NCBI RefSeq assembly: GCF_003001695.1
Contig: NZ_PVYX01000001.1
Coordinates: 496,001-560,000, forward strand
From: Flagellimonas meridianipacifica
GTDB lineage: Bacteria > Bacteroidota > Bacteroidia > Flavobacteriales > Flavobacteriaceae
Reading direction: 5' to 3'
DNA length: 64,000 bases
Below are positions 17,763 through 26,947 of this stretch, piece by piece (the first letter of the stretch is position 1; the number at the start of each line of letters is the position of its first letter). The position numbers and the translations under genes are program-made. The notes below the pieces were generated by a model, which was given only the letters and a program-made list of their open reading frames with translations, was not told the DNA's origin and did not search any database.

Positions 17763-18623
17763 ATGAATATCAAAATAAAAACTATGCTAATCATTGTATT
17801 GGCATACCCAACCTATGGAGTATCCCAAAAAACTGATAACGAGAAAGATCTTCTCTATATTCAACAAGTTGAAGACCATAAAGAACCTGATAAGGTTTTA
17901 CATGCCGAACCCCTTTACATTGATTTGATACGCGACTTGGGAGCAAGAAAAGGCGAAAAAGAATGGAACATAGGATTAGGGCTTACCGATAATTTGAAAT
18001 TCGATTCTTACGAAGCTTTAATAGAGTATGAATGGGCTCCTATAAACAGATTGGGATTGGAAGTCGAATTGCCTTTTACCTTTTATTCCCCAGTAAACGG
18101 GACGGTAAGAGATTCGGTCCCATCCAACCAATTGAATAGTATAAAAATTGCTGCTCAATGGTCATTCTTTGTAAGCGAACCAATGGCTACTTCAATGGCG
18201 CTAGGATACATAAACGAGTTTGAACTCTCAGAATTCAGAAATTTAGGAAGGCCCTTCATTAAAGGAAATATTTACAATCCCTTCTTAGTAGTGGCCAAGC
18301 GCTGGGGGAATAACTTTCATTCATTGATATATACAGGTCCTCTGATAGAGCAAAACTTCGATTCTAATAGGTTTCACACTACGTATGACATCAATAGCAG
18401 TTTTCATTACATGATTTCGGGCACAAGAAACTTTCTGGGTGTTGAGTTTAACAAGACCATCTTAAAAAAAGACTTTGACATGACAGTTCGACCTCAGATG
18501 AGACTGGGAATTGCAGATAATTTGTTAATCGGAATTATTGCAGGAATTCCGGTAAGTAGGGAAAATCAAAGGTTAAGCTCCTTTGTTCGGTTGATATGGG
18601 AACCCGGGCATAAAAAAGAATAA
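17763..18623 (+). CDS. HAEPLY-motif envelope protein, predicted outer-membrane beta-barrel
   Basis: 286 residues with a signal peptide ending near YGVSQ. After a short acidic segment comes the strongly conserved block HAEPLYIDLIRDLGARKG at about residues 46-63, followed by 'EWNIGLGLTDN' and alternating hydrophobic/aromatic strands ending in '...FVRLIWEPGHKKE'. Proteins with this block are known in Proteobacteria and Bacteroidota but lack an assigned function. Strand pattern and length suggest a small outer-membrane barrel. The upstream leader is structured. No stress or metal gene directly adjoins it. Confidence 0.7.
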   Translation: MNIKIKTMLIIVLAYPTYGVSQKTDNEKDLLYIQQVEDHKEPDKVLHAEPLYIDLIRDLGARKGEKEWNIGLGLTDNLKFDSYEALIEYEWAPINRLGLEVELPFTFYSPVNGTVRDSVPSNQLNSIKIAAQWSFFVSEPMATSMALGYINEFELSEFRNLGRPFIKGNIYNPFLVVAKRWGNNFHSLIYTGPLIEQNFDSNRFHTTYDINSSFHYMISGTRNFLGVEFNKTILKKDFDMTVRPQMRLGIADNLLIGIIAGIPVSRENQRLSSFVRLIWEPGHKKE

Positions 18624-18640
18624 ACAGGAACTCCCACAGG

Positions 18641-18744
18641 GTATAGACGTAATGCGGGAAAAAAGTTCAAATAGAGTACTTTGCACCTATTAAAGCTTTG
18701 GTGTCGGACAAGAATCACATTGGAATCCCGCATTTCGTTTATAC
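18641..18744. repeat. 18-bp imperfect inverted repeat bounding a 104-bp intergenic segment
   Basis: Left arm GTATAGACGTAATGCGGG (18641-18658) pairs with right arm CCCGCATTTCGTTTATAC (18727-18744) at 16 of 18 positions. The inner 68 bp contain a further CACC/GGTG stem. It is not followed by T's and lies between two same-strand genes. It may be a small mobile (MITE-like) element, a structured mRNA leader of the GyrI-like gene, or a protein-binding site. No target-site duplication was seen. Confidence 0.5.
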
Positions 18745-18780
18745 GAGGTTATTAACTTTAGGCCCAGAGAAACATTGTTG

Positions 18781-19284
18781 ATGATAATTCATATTCCCGT
18801 GAAACCCAGAATTGAAATATTACCAGAAAAGAAGCTAGTAGGAAATACAATGTCCATGAGTATTTCCCACAATAAAACAGGCCAGCTTTGGGGACAGTTT
18901 GGTCCAAAAATCCACGAAATAAATAATCGTATATCTCGCGATAAGATTTCAATGCAGGTTTATCCGTTATCCTACTTCGACTCCTTCAATCCCATGGCTG
19001 AGTTCGAAAAGTGGGCTGCTGTAGAAGTTGAAGATTTTGCAAATGTTCCACAAGGGATGGAGACCTTCGTTTTGCAAGAAGGGCTTTATGCCGTTTTTGA
19101 TTATAAAGGGTTAAGTTCGGATAACTCTATATTCCAGTACATTTTTACCGAATGGTTACCTAGTTCAAAATATGTTCTAGATAATAGACCTCATTTTGAA
19201 GTACTGGGTCCCAATTATAAGAACAACGACCCCGAATCTGAAGAAGAAATCTGGATTCCGATAAAGCCGGTATCCGAAACTTAA
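18781..19284 (+). CDS. GyrI-like small-molecule-binding domain protein
   Basis: 167 residues from ATG at 18781; in-frame TTG codons just upstream are alternatives. The pattern 'PRIEILPEKKLVGNTMSMSI', 'LWGQFGPKIHEINN', 'FEKWAAVEVEDF' and a final 'FEVLGPNY...EEEIWIPIKP' is the GyrI/AraC-effector-binding (SHS2) fold as a stand-alone protein. Relatives bind amphipathic drugs or other ligands, and some are hydrolases of cyclopropanoid toxins. No fused regulator domain is present, so regulation by DNA binding is not expected. Confidence 0.78.
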   Translation: MIIHIPVKPRIEILPEKKLVGNTMSMSISHNKTGQLWGQFGPKIHEINNRISRDKISMQVYPLSYFDSFNPMAEFEKWAAVEVEDFANVPQGMETFVLQEGLYAVFDYKGLSSDNSIFQYIFTEWLPSSKYVLDNRPHFEVLGPNYKNNDPESEEEIWIPIKPVSET

Positions 19285-19325
19285 TCATGTAGTTACAAAC
19301 CATTGTTTACTTTTACGAAAAAACC

Positions 19326-20996
19326 ATGCTTTCCAAAATTTACAACATTAAGAATCTAAGAGGTGATTTTACTGGAGGTCTAGTTGCCGGTGTTGTTGCT
19401 TTACCCTTAGCCCTAGCGTTTGGGGTTCAATCTGGAATGGGAGCTACAGCGGGTCTTTATGGAGCCATTGCCGTAGGAATCTTTGCTGCTTTGTTCGGAG
19501 GAACGGAAACTCAAGCCAGTGGTCCAACCGGTCCAATGACTGTGGTCTCTGCCGCTTTGGTTGCAACTGCCATAGAAATGAACGGCAGTCTGGAGAGTGC
19601 GCTTCCTATCATCTTGGCCACTTTTTTGGCAGGAGGGCTTTTTCAAGTGATTTTTGGATTCATGAATATTGCGAGCTACGTAAAATACTTTCCCTATCCT
19701 GTGGTTTCGGGTTTTATGAGTGGTGTAGGGTTGATTATCGTCATTTTACAGCTTTTTCCTTTTGCCGGGCTTGATTCAGCTAAATCTACAGTAACGGTCA
19801 TACAAAATTTTCCTAGCCTTTTTGCTGAGGCGAACATCTACGCATTACTCTTAGGGGGAGTGACGATTGCCATCTATTTTCTCTTTCCAAAACTCACAAA
19901 GGCCATTCCCAGTGCATTGGTTGCCATGATTGTAGCTACCCTAATTGCGTATTTTACCAAAATGGATGTTCCTGTAATTGGAGAAATACCCTCAGGACTC
20001 CCCTCTTTTCAACTTGGAGGAATTCTAACCATTGATTCTGGAGCGTACTCCACAATTTTGGAGTATGGATTGGTACTTGCTGTACTGGGCAGTATTGACT
20101 CCCTATTGACTTCCGTTATTGCAGACAACATTACGAAGACCAAACACAACAGTAATAGGGAACTTATTGGTCAGGGTATTGGAAACATGTTAGCCGCGGC
20201 CATTGGAGGAATCCCAGGAGCTGGTGCTACCAAAGGAACCGTGGTAAACATCAATGCAGGTGGTAGAACAAGGCTATCTGGAATTCTTCATGGTGTTTTC
20301 CTTCTTGCGGTCCTTCTAGGTCTTGGTCAACTTGCAGCTCATATCCCATTATGTGTGCTAGCCGGTTTACTAATTCCCATTGGTTTTAAAATCGTTGACT
20401 TCAAAGGTTTAAAACACTTGACAAAAGTACCGAGGGCCGATGCCATCGTCCTTGTAATTGTTTTGCTAATCACAACATTTGGCAGCTTGATTTATGCAGT
20501 AGGTATCGGTGTAACTCTTGCCTGTCTGTTATTTATGAAAAAATCAGGTGATATTAGTGAAAATGGGATGGAAGTAGGTAGCATTTCAGATATGGACGGT
20601 TCTAAACCTTGGCAAGATGAGCAGGAGTTTTACGAAGAATACAAAGATAAAGTCATTATCAAACACCTGTATGGTCCATTGTTTTTTGGCTTTACTTCGT
20701 ACTTTAAAGACCAAATAAGCAACCTTCCAAAAGACATTACTGCAATTATTTTGAGAATGGACAGGGTTCCTTATATAGATCAGTCCGGTTTGTACACTTT
20801 GGAAGGAATTATCTTTGATTTACGTAAACAGAACATCGAAGTCATTCTTGTAGGCCTTAAAGAACAACCTTTGGATATGCTTAAAGCTGTTGACATTATT
20901 CCAGATCTTGTCCCTGAAGAAGACATATTCCAGAATATTGGGAACAGTTTTAGCTACCTACGGGAAAAGCTAAAAGAAGAAAATACTGTTTCATAA
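19326..20996 (+). CDS. SulP family anion permease with STAS domain
   Basis: 556 residues. The first ~400 form the SulP transmembrane core with the repeated Gly/Ala-rich helices ('GDFTGGLVAGVVALPLALAFG' near residues 13-33) and 'GSIDSLLTSVIADNITKTKHNSNREL', typical of the family. The last ~120 residues after 'NGMEVGSISD' include a STAS domain with 'RMDRVPYIDQSGLYTLEGI'. SulP proteins carry sulfate, bicarbonate, chloride or other anions, mostly with Na+ or H+. It is monocistronic; its ion is not indicated by neighbours, although the histidine decarboxylase next door releases CO2. Confidence 0.92.
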   Translation: MLSKIYNIKNLRGDFTGGLVAGVVALPLALAFGVQSGMGATAGLYGAIAVGIFAALFGGTETQASGPTGPMTVVSAALVATAIEMNGSLESALPIILATFLAGGLFQVIFGFMNIASYVKYFPYPVVSGFMSGVGLIIVILQLFPFAGLDSAKSTVTVIQNFPSLFAEANIYALLLGGVTIAIYFLFPKLTKAIPSALVAMIVATLIAYFTKMDVPVIGEIPSGLPSFQLGGILTIDSGAYSTILEYGLVLAVLGSIDSLLTSVIADNITKTKHNSNRELIGQGIGNMLAAAIGGIPGAGATKGTVVNINAGGRTRLSGILHGVFLLAVLLGLGQLAAHIPLCVLAGLLIPIGFKIVDFKGLKHLTKVPRADAIVLVIVLLITTFGSLIYAVGIGVTLACLLFMKKSGDISENGMEVGSISDMDGSKPWQDEQEFYEEYKDKVIIKHLYGPLFFGFTSYFKDQISNLPKDITAIILRMDRVPYIDQSGLYTLEGIIFDLRKQNIEVILVGLKEQPLDMLKAVDIIPDLVPEEDIFQNIGNSFSYLREKLKEENTVS

Positions 20997-21069
20997 GACA
21001 AGAATGGCATAATCCTCGACTGAACGTTTCATTTTCTTTTTCAAAGTCTAATATCAATTCTATAAAGGT

Positions 21070-21100
21070 TTGTTGCATTTACAACAATCCATTACCTTGC
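21070..21100 (+). promoter_or_regulatory. Promoter candidate with overlapping inverted repeat upstream of hdc
   Basis: TTG (21073-21075), 17 nt, then TACCTTGC (21093-21100), close to the Bacteroidota TTG/TAnnTTTG consensus. TTGTTG (21070-21075) and CAACAA (21082-21087) form an inverted repeat across the -33 region, a candidate operator. It lies 21 nt upstream of the ATG of the histidine decarboxylase gene. Confidence 0.4.
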
Positions 21101-21120
21101 CGTTACAAAACCAATAATAC

Positions 21121-22287
21121 ATGAACAATTCAGAGGACCTGGAACGGTTGGCTGAAGCAGAGATTCGGCTGTCCTATTTCTTAGCAGAGCAAATCAAGAA
21201 TTCTACTACCTATTTCGGTTATCCAGAAGTTCCCGAAAATAATGATCTTTCCATTCTGGGGATTAGTAGTCTGGCCAAATTACATCTGAACAATGCGGGT
21301 GATCCATGGGTACACGGAAATGCCAAAATGCATACTAAGGAATTTGAGCAAGAAGCGTTGGATTTTGTTGCCCATCTCTATGGAATTGAAGATAATTACT
21401 GGGGCTACATCACCAGCGGCGGAACAGAGGGCAATTTATACGGCATGTACACAGGTCGTGATTACCTTGCCAACCAAGGAAAGCGCCCCGTTTTTTTATT
21501 TTCATCATCAAGTCATTATTCTATCCCCAAGAACGCACATCTGCTGGGTATAAAAGCTCTCCAAGTTTCAGCACAGACAAGTGGCGAAATGGATTATGAC
21601 GACTTAGCAAAAAAGCTGAAAACCATAGAAAATCAAGATGGTATTATAGTCAACCTGAATTTGGGAACAACCATGACAGGGGCCATGGATTCTTTAACTC
21701 AAATTAATACGGTCATTAATGATTTAGGCATTCCCAGAGATAGGGTTTTTATTCATGCGGATGCCGCTTTAATGGGATTTATTTATCCTTTTCTGGAAAA
21801 TGCAGAGTCTTTATTTGAAAATGGGGTGAACAGCATTGCGATTTCGGGTCATAAGTTTCCTGGGGCCATACACCCCTGTGGCATTGTTTTAAGCCAGAAA
21901 AAAGTACACGACATAGCTTTTGGTGAAAACTGGGTGCCTTATGTAGGAACGAAGGATACAACCATAAGCGGTTCGCGCAATGGTTTTTTGGCCCTGAATC
22001 TTTGGTATATTTTTCAGAAAAAAGGAATTCAAGGTTTTAGGGATGAAGGTATGCAGTGCATTGAAAATGCCAAATACCTTACACAGAAACTAAAGGATAT
22101 GAACTATCCAGATGTTTTCCATTTTCCCAATCAAATCATAGTTACTTTCAAAAATCCTATCCCTGCCCTGGTTCGGAAATATCAATTGGCCACACAAGGA
22201 GATATGGCCCATGTGGTGGTCATGCAGCATATTACCAAATCCCGGATTGATAGTTTTTGTAAAGACTTGATGAAAAATATAGTGTAG
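21121..22287 (+). CDS. hdc: Pyridoxal-phosphate-dependent histidine decarboxylase (group II)
   Basis: 388 residues, the length and layout of bacterial PLP-type histidine decarboxylases. 'YFGYPEVPENNDLSILG' near the start, 'ITSGGTEGNLYGMY' (cofactor phosphate loop), 'HADAALMGF' (Asp pairing with the pyridine nitrogen), and 'SISGHKFPGAIHPCG' with the Schiff-base Lys K245. Expected reaction: histidine to histamine plus CO2; other aromatic or acidic amino acids cannot be excluded by motif alone. The next gene, a membrane-bound methyltransferase, begins 28 nt downstream and is probably co-transcribed. Confidence 0.88.
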   Translation: MNNSEDLERLAEAEIRLSYFLAEQIKNSTTYFGYPEVPENNDLSILGISSLAKLHLNNAGDPWVHGNAKMHTKEFEQEALDFVAHLYGIEDNYWGYITSGGTEGNLYGMYTGRDYLANQGKRPVFLFSSSSHYSIPKNAHLLGIKALQVSAQTSGEMDYDDLAKKLKTIENQDGIIVNLNLGTTMTGAMDSLTQINTVINDLGIPRDRVFIHADAALMGFIYPFLENAESLFENGVNSIAISGHKFPGAIHPCGIVLSQKKVHDIAFGENWVPYVGTKDTTISGSRNGFLALNLWYIFQKKGIQGFRDEGMQCIENAKYLTQKLKDMNYPDVFHFPNQIIVTFKNPIPALVRKYQLATQGDMAHVVVMQHITKSRIDSFCKDLMKNIV

Positions 22288-22315
22288 CAGCATTGAGTAC
22301 AATAAATAGGTCAAG

Positions 22316-23122
22316 ATGAAACGATTACAGCTTTTTGAATTCGAGGATTTTGATTGGTTACCACTTGACCTACGTTCTGGAGCTACAAACCTCATCAAGG
22401 TTCTTCACCGTTTAGTAGGTACTTCTGAGGTATTGTCCAACCTAATTCTAAGTGTAAGGGAAAAAGTTGATTTTAATCAAATTGTGGATTTGGGCTCTGG
22501 TTCTGGAGGACCTATGATTGAAACCATATGGAAAATCAATGAGGAAAGACAAGACTCCCAAGTTAACTTGTTATTAACTGACCTATATCCAAATACCAAA
22601 ACCATTGCGGACATTAATGCTTTAAACCTTTCTAATGTTTCCTATCATCCTGAATCATTGGATGCGCAGAAAATGGATACCGCTCCTGAAGGGCTTAAAA
22701 CCATGATTGCTAGTTTTCATCACATGAGACCATCCATTGCCAAACAGATTTTGGATAAGGCCGAACATAGCGGTGAGCCCCTGTTGATTTACGAAATTGC
22801 CAAAAACAACGTTCCCATACTAATTTGGTGGATTCTTCTTCCCATTTCACTTATAATCCTGGTGATCATGTCCTTGTGCATGACTCTTTTTGTAAGACCC
22901 CTAAGAGCGAAGCAACTCCTTTTTACCTATCTGATTCCATTGATTCCCATAATCTATGCATGGGATGGACAAGCCTCATTAATGAGAACCTATACATTCA
23001 AGGACGTTGAGGAGTTATTAGGAGAACGAAAAAACGAAAAATATGTATGGGAGATAAGTGATGCTAAAAAAAGAAATGGTAAAAATGCAGGATACTACAT
23101 TCTAGGATATCCTGTCAAATAA
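22316..23122 (+). CDS. Class I SAM methyltransferase with central membrane helices
   Basis: 268 residues. Methyltransferase motif I appears as 'QIVDLGSGSGGP' near residues 57-68, an acidic residue ends strand beta2 ('LLLTDLYPN'), and 'TMIASFHHM' sits at motif IV. Two closely spaced hydrophobic helices (about 164-185 and 197-213) interrupt the C-terminal part, so it should be membrane-associated, with its catalytic half cytosolic. Similar proteins are common next to metabolic genes in Bacteroidota, without known substrate. Close coupling to the histidine decarboxylase is suggestive but does not prove histamine as substrate. Confidence 0.75.
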   Translation: MKRLQLFEFEDFDWLPLDLRSGATNLIKVLHRLVGTSEVLSNLILSVREKVDFNQIVDLGSGSGGPMIETIWKINEERQDSQVNLLLTDLYPNTKTIADINALNLSNVSYHPESLDAQKMDTAPEGLKTMIASFHHMRPSIAKQILDKAEHSGEPLLIYEIAKNNVPILIWWILLPISLIILVIMSLCMTLFVRPLRAKQLLFTYLIPLIPIIYAWDGQASLMRTYTFKDVEELLGERKNEKYVWEISDAKKRNGKNAGYYILGYPVK

Positions 23123-23142
23123 TAATCTACCACAAGATTATT
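23121..23142. terminator. Weak bidirectional hairpin between convergent genes
   Basis: AATAATCT (23121-23128) pairs with AGATTATT (23135-23142) around a 6-nt loop. It spans the end of the methyltransferase gene and the end of the convergent rluB gene. No T-run of more than three follows on either strand, so efficiency would be low. Confidence 0.3.
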
Positions 23143-23983
23143 TAATCATCTTCAAATTGATTATCTCCTGCTCGGTAAGATGTCGCCAATGTCCACGGGG
23201 CAAGTCTTTTTTGGTCAAACCGGCAAAGACCACCCGGTCCAACTTGATGACGTTGTAGCCCAAGTGTTCAAAAATCCGACGGACTATGCGGTTACGTCCG
23301 CTATGGATAATTACCCCTATCTCTTTTTTGGGAGCACCTTGAACATAGCTTACATCATCCACCTGAACAGGTCCATCTTCCAATTCCAATCCTTCTTGGA
23401 TTTTATGTAGGTCGGACATGCTCAAATTGTTGTCCAAGGTAACCTGATACATTTTTCGAACGCCATGTCGTGGATGTGTGAGTTTAGTTGTCAAATCACC
23501 ATCGTTGGTAAACAACAAAAGGCCTGTGGTGTTTCTATCCAAACGACCCACGGGCAATAAACGCGATTTGGAGGCACTGGACACCAGTTCCATTACCGTA
23601 CGCCTACCCTTTTCATCATTGGTGGTTGTGATAAAGTTTTTGGGTTTGTTTAAAAGAACGTATTCCTTTTTCTCTGGATTCAATTTTCTGCCATCAAACC
23701 GCACATCGTCCGAGCGTTTTACTTTGTAACCCATTTCCGTAATTACTTTTCCGTTTACGGTTACATTCCCTGCTGCGATATAGGTGTCCGCTTCCCTACG
23801 GGAACAAATCCCGGCATTGGCAATATATCGGTTCAATCTAATTTCATCTGGATTGGAAGAACGATTGTTTTTTTGTTGCCTGCCTGAAGGGTTGGATTTT
23901 TTTGAAAATGGCTTTCGTTGAAACCCTTTTTGAGAAGTACGGGAAGGTCTCTTGCCTCCTTTGTTGAAGTCTGATTTCGCCAT
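23138..23983 (-). CDS. rluB: Ribosomal large-subunit pseudouridine synthase B type
   Basis: 281 residues. A basic, disordered N-terminal tail (KPSRTSQKGFQRKPFSKKSN pattern) leads to an S4 RNA-binding domain ('IRLNRYIANAGICSRREADTYI') and the RsuA/RluB/E/F catalytic domain with 'PVGRLDRNTTGLLLFTNDG' holding the catalytic Asp. 'GRNRIVRRIFEHLGYNVIKLDR' completes the family signature. Expected role: pseudouridine formation in helix 89 of 23S rRNA, in the cytosol. In other Flavobacteriaceae this gene often lies close to the UbiA/mevalonate kinase genes; here about 5 kb of other genes separate them. Confidence 0.9.
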   Translation of the reverse strand: MAKSDFNKGGKRPSRTSQKGFQRKPFSKKSNPSGRQQKNNRSSNPDEIRLNRYIANAGICSRREADTYIAAGNVTVNGKVITEMGYKVKRSDDVRFDGRKLNPEKKEYVLLNKPKNFITTTNDEKGRRTVMELVSSASKSRLLPVGRLDRNTTGLLLFTNDGDLTTKLTHPRHGVRKMYQVTLDNNLSMSDLHKIQEGLELEDGPVQVDDVSYVQGAPKKEIGVIIHSGRNRIVRRIFEHLGYNVIKLDRVVFAGLTKKDLPRGHWRHLTEQEIINLKMIK

Positions 23984-24125
23984 CAGTCATAATTTTTGGC
24001 AAATGTAGATAATCCCTTTAAATAACCCTAGTAAATATGTTGTTGAAAGCAAGGGAACTGGGTCCACTTTCACCCGAGGTAAATGAAAGGTATCGACTAT
24101 ATTTACAAGGCAAATCAAAACAACC

Positions 24126-26924
24126 ATGTTCAAAAGAATTCTTGTATTCCTGTTGCTGGTCGTTCCGGCCATTTCTTTCGCTCAAAAAAAGGTGTTGGAT
24201 CACATCGATTATGATATTTGGAGCACTGTCCAAGACGAAGCTATAGCTCCAAATGGCTCCCATATCCTTTATAGTCTCTGGAAAGGAGAAAAAGACCATT
24301 TCTTCAAAGTTCAAGATGCTAAAGGAAAGTACGTATTGGAATACGACCGTGGAAAAGAAGGGCATTTCACTTACGATTCAAACTACGTTGTTTTTACAAT
24401 CAATGCATGGAAAGACAGTGTTATGGACATGCAAAGAAGAAGGGTTAAAAAGGATAAGCTCCCTAAAGACTCTTTGGGAATTTTCAATCTAAAAACCAAA
24501 AGCCTACAAAAGATTGGACATATCAAGTCTTTTAAGATTCCTGAGAAATGGTCCGGCTATCTAGCCTACCAATTGGAGGAAATCAAAAAAGAGAAAGAGA
24601 AGGAAGAAAAGGATTCGGTAAGCGAATCAAAAAAGAAAAAGGATAAACCCAAAAAAGTTGGAAAGAAAACTGGATACCATCTGGTAGTTCTGAATCTAGA
24701 AACCAAAACCCGGGACACCTTAAAGTTTGTTACGGACTACGTCTTCGCCAAAAAAGGAAAATGGTTGGCCTATGCTACCACAGGGGAGACAAAGGATAGC
24801 GATGCAGGTGTTTTTGTCCGCAATCTAGAAACCAATGAAACGCTAAACTTACACGGAGCCCCAAAGGCCAAGTATTTCCAACTTGGATTTAGTGAATCCG
24901 GTAAAAATTTCGGTTTCATAGCAGATACAGACACGACCAAAGTACAGCTAAGACCCAACCAGCTTTATGTATGGCAAGAAGGAAATTCTAAAGCCGAAAA
25001 AGTCATGGACAACGCTATGAGCCCAGAAGGTTATGTGGTCTCTAAACATGGAGAAATACATTTTTCCAAAGACGAGTCTAAAATGTACTTTGGATTAGCC
25101 AGACCCCCTATTGAAAAAGATACCTCCTTGCTGGAAGAAGAAATTGTGAATGTAGAAGTTTGGACCTATGATGAACCTCGGTTGTATACCGTTCAGGAGT
25201 TGCAGTTAAAAAATGATTCCATTCAATCCTTTTCAACGGTTTATCATTTGGGTGACAAAAAAACAATCCCACTAGCCAATAGCACTTATGAAGATATTGA
25301 TTTAGGAGATAAGGGAAATGCTGGATTAGCTTTGATTCGAAACGCCAAACCATATGATTTATCCAGCCAATGGACAGCGAGACGCTATTATGATTACAAA
25401 GTAATCAACACTAGCTCTGGAAAAACAGAACATGAGTTCAAGAAAGTACCCCGATTGCAAATAAGTCCGAAAGGGAACTATGGATACTCTTATAGTAGAG
25501 TGGATAGTACATGGGTTAGTTATAGTCTTATGACGGGAAAGCAAACTTCTTTGACCAAAGACCTCGTTTCCTATAGTGAGGAGAACGATTACCCCAATTA
25601 TCCATTTCCTTATGGATTTGCAGGGTGGACTCAAGATGACGAACACTTTTTGGTCTATGATCGATATGATATCTGGAAAATACATCCAGACACCGGAGCA
25701 AAAGTAAAGTTGACTGATGGCAGGGATTCCAAAACTGTATATCGTTATTTGGATTTGGATGAAGAAGAAGAGGCTATCGATTTCAGTAAACCCTTGCTTT
25801 TTAGCACTTTTAACGAAACAACTAAAGATGCTGGCTATTCCAAGTTTAATCCCAAAAACAATAAGGTTACTTCTTTAATTTCGGGACCTTACCGCTACTC
25901 TTCTCCCAAGAAGGCCTTGTTAGACGATGCTTTGATATTCACCCGTCAGTCATTTGAAGAATTTCCAGATTTGCGAATTACGGACCTAAGTTTCAAGAAA
26001 CAAATCAAGCTGAGCAATGCCAATCCGCAGCAAACAGACTACAATTGGGGCACTATTGAACTGATGGACTGGATTTCCTTGGATGGAAAAAAACTTCAAG
26101 GTATGTTGGTAAAACCTGAGAATTTTGACCCCAACAAGAAATATCCGCTTCTGGTAAACTTCTATGAAAAGAGTTCTGATGGCATCCACAGACACCGATA
26201 TCCGAAAGCTGAGCGTTCTTCAATAAACTATAGTTTTTATACCAGTAGAGGGTACATCATTTTTAACCCGGATGTGGAATATCGAGTGGGTTATCCTGGA
26301 GAAAGTGCATACAACTGCGTCATTCCTGGAGTCACCTCCTTGGTGGAAAAAGGTTTTATAGATAAGGACAACATAGGTGTGCAAGGGCATAGTTGGGGAG
26401 GCTACCAAATTGCCTATTTGGTTACCAAAACTGATATTTTTAAAGCAGCCGAAGCAGGGGCACCAGTTCCCAACATGATAAGTGCCTATGGTGGTATACG
26501 ATGGTGGACTGGCCTAAGCAGACAGTTTCAATATGAGCATACCCAAAGTAGAATAGGTGGCACCCCTTGGGAATACCCTTCGCGGTATATAGAAAACTCA
26601 CCCATATTCAATGTGGATAAGATTAATACCCCTTTGTTGGTCATGCACAATGATGCCGATGGCCATGTGCCATGGTATCAAGGCATTGAATTTTTTGTGA
26701 GTTTACGTCGTTTGGGAAAACCATCTTGGTTCCTAAATTATAATGGAGAGCCCCATTGGCCTTTAAAAATGCAAAACCGAAAGGATTTCAGTATTCGAAT
26801 GGCCCAATATTTTGATTACTATTTGAAAGGAGATGGAAAACCCTCATGGATGGACAGAGGGGTTCCACCTATTGAAAAAGGAATCCGTCAGGGGTATGAA
26901 TTATTGGATAAAGGTTCCGATTAA
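24126..26924 (+). CDS. Large exported S9 family peptidase
   Basis: 932 residues, signal peptide ending 'ISFAQ'. A long N-terminal propeller region with Lys/Glu-rich insertion (residues ~155-180) precedes the alpha/beta-hydrolase catalytic domain. Catalytic motif 'QGHSWGGYQ' with S756; 'MHNDADGHVPW' with D845; 'GEPHWPLK' with H877, the Ser-Asp-His order of S9 enzymes. The length is at the upper end for the family and matches Bacteroidota exported prolyl-oligopeptidase-like proteins. The regulator gene downstream starts 23 nt after its stop and may be on the same transcript. Confidence 0.9.
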   Translation: MFKRILVFLLLVVPAISFAQKKVLDHIDYDIWSTVQDEAIAPNGSHILYSLWKGEKDHFFKVQDAKGKYVLEYDRGKEGHFTYDSNYVVFTINAWKDSVMDMQRRRVKKDKLPKDSLGIFNLKTKSLQKIGHIKSFKIPEKWSGYLAYQLEEIKKEKEKEEKDSVSESKKKKDKPKKVGKKTGYHLVVLNLETKTRDTLKFVTDYVFAKKGKWLAYATTGETKDSDAGVFVRNLETNETLNLHGAPKAKYFQLGFSESGKNFGFIADTDTTKVQLRPNQLYVWQEGNSKAEKVMDNAMSPEGYVVSKHGEIHFSKDESKMYFGLARPPIEKDTSLLEEEIVNVEVWTYDEPRLYTVQELQLKNDSIQSFSTVYHLGDKKTIPLANSTYEDIDLGDKGNAGLALIRNAKPYDLSSQWTARRYYDYKVINTSSGKTEHEFKKVPRLQISPKGNYGYSYSRVDSTWVSYSLMTGKQTSLTKDLVSYSEENDYPNYPFPYGFAGWTQDDEHFLVYDRYDIWKIHPDTGAKVKLTDGRDSKTVYRYLDLDEEEEAIDFSKPLLFSTFNETTKDAGYSKFNPKNNKVTSLISGPYRYSSPKKALLDDALIFTRQSFEEFPDLRITDLSFKKQIKLSNANPQQTDYNWGTIELMDWISLDGKKLQGMLVKPENFDPNKKYPLLVNFYEKSSDGIHRHRYPKAERSSINYSFYTSRGYIIFNPDVEYRVGYPGESAYNCVIPGVTSLVEKGFIDKDNIGVQGHSWGGYQIAYLVTKTDIFKAAEAGAPVPNMISAYGGIRWWTGLSRQFQYEHTQSRIGGTPWEYPSRYIENSPIFNVDKINTPLLVMHNDADGHVPWYQGIEFFVSLRRLGKPSWFLNYNGEPHWPLKMQNRKDFSIRMAQYFDYYLKGDGKPSWMDRGVPPIEKGIRQGYELLDKGSD

Positions 26925-26947
26925 ATACCCTATCATTTCTTTTTAGG

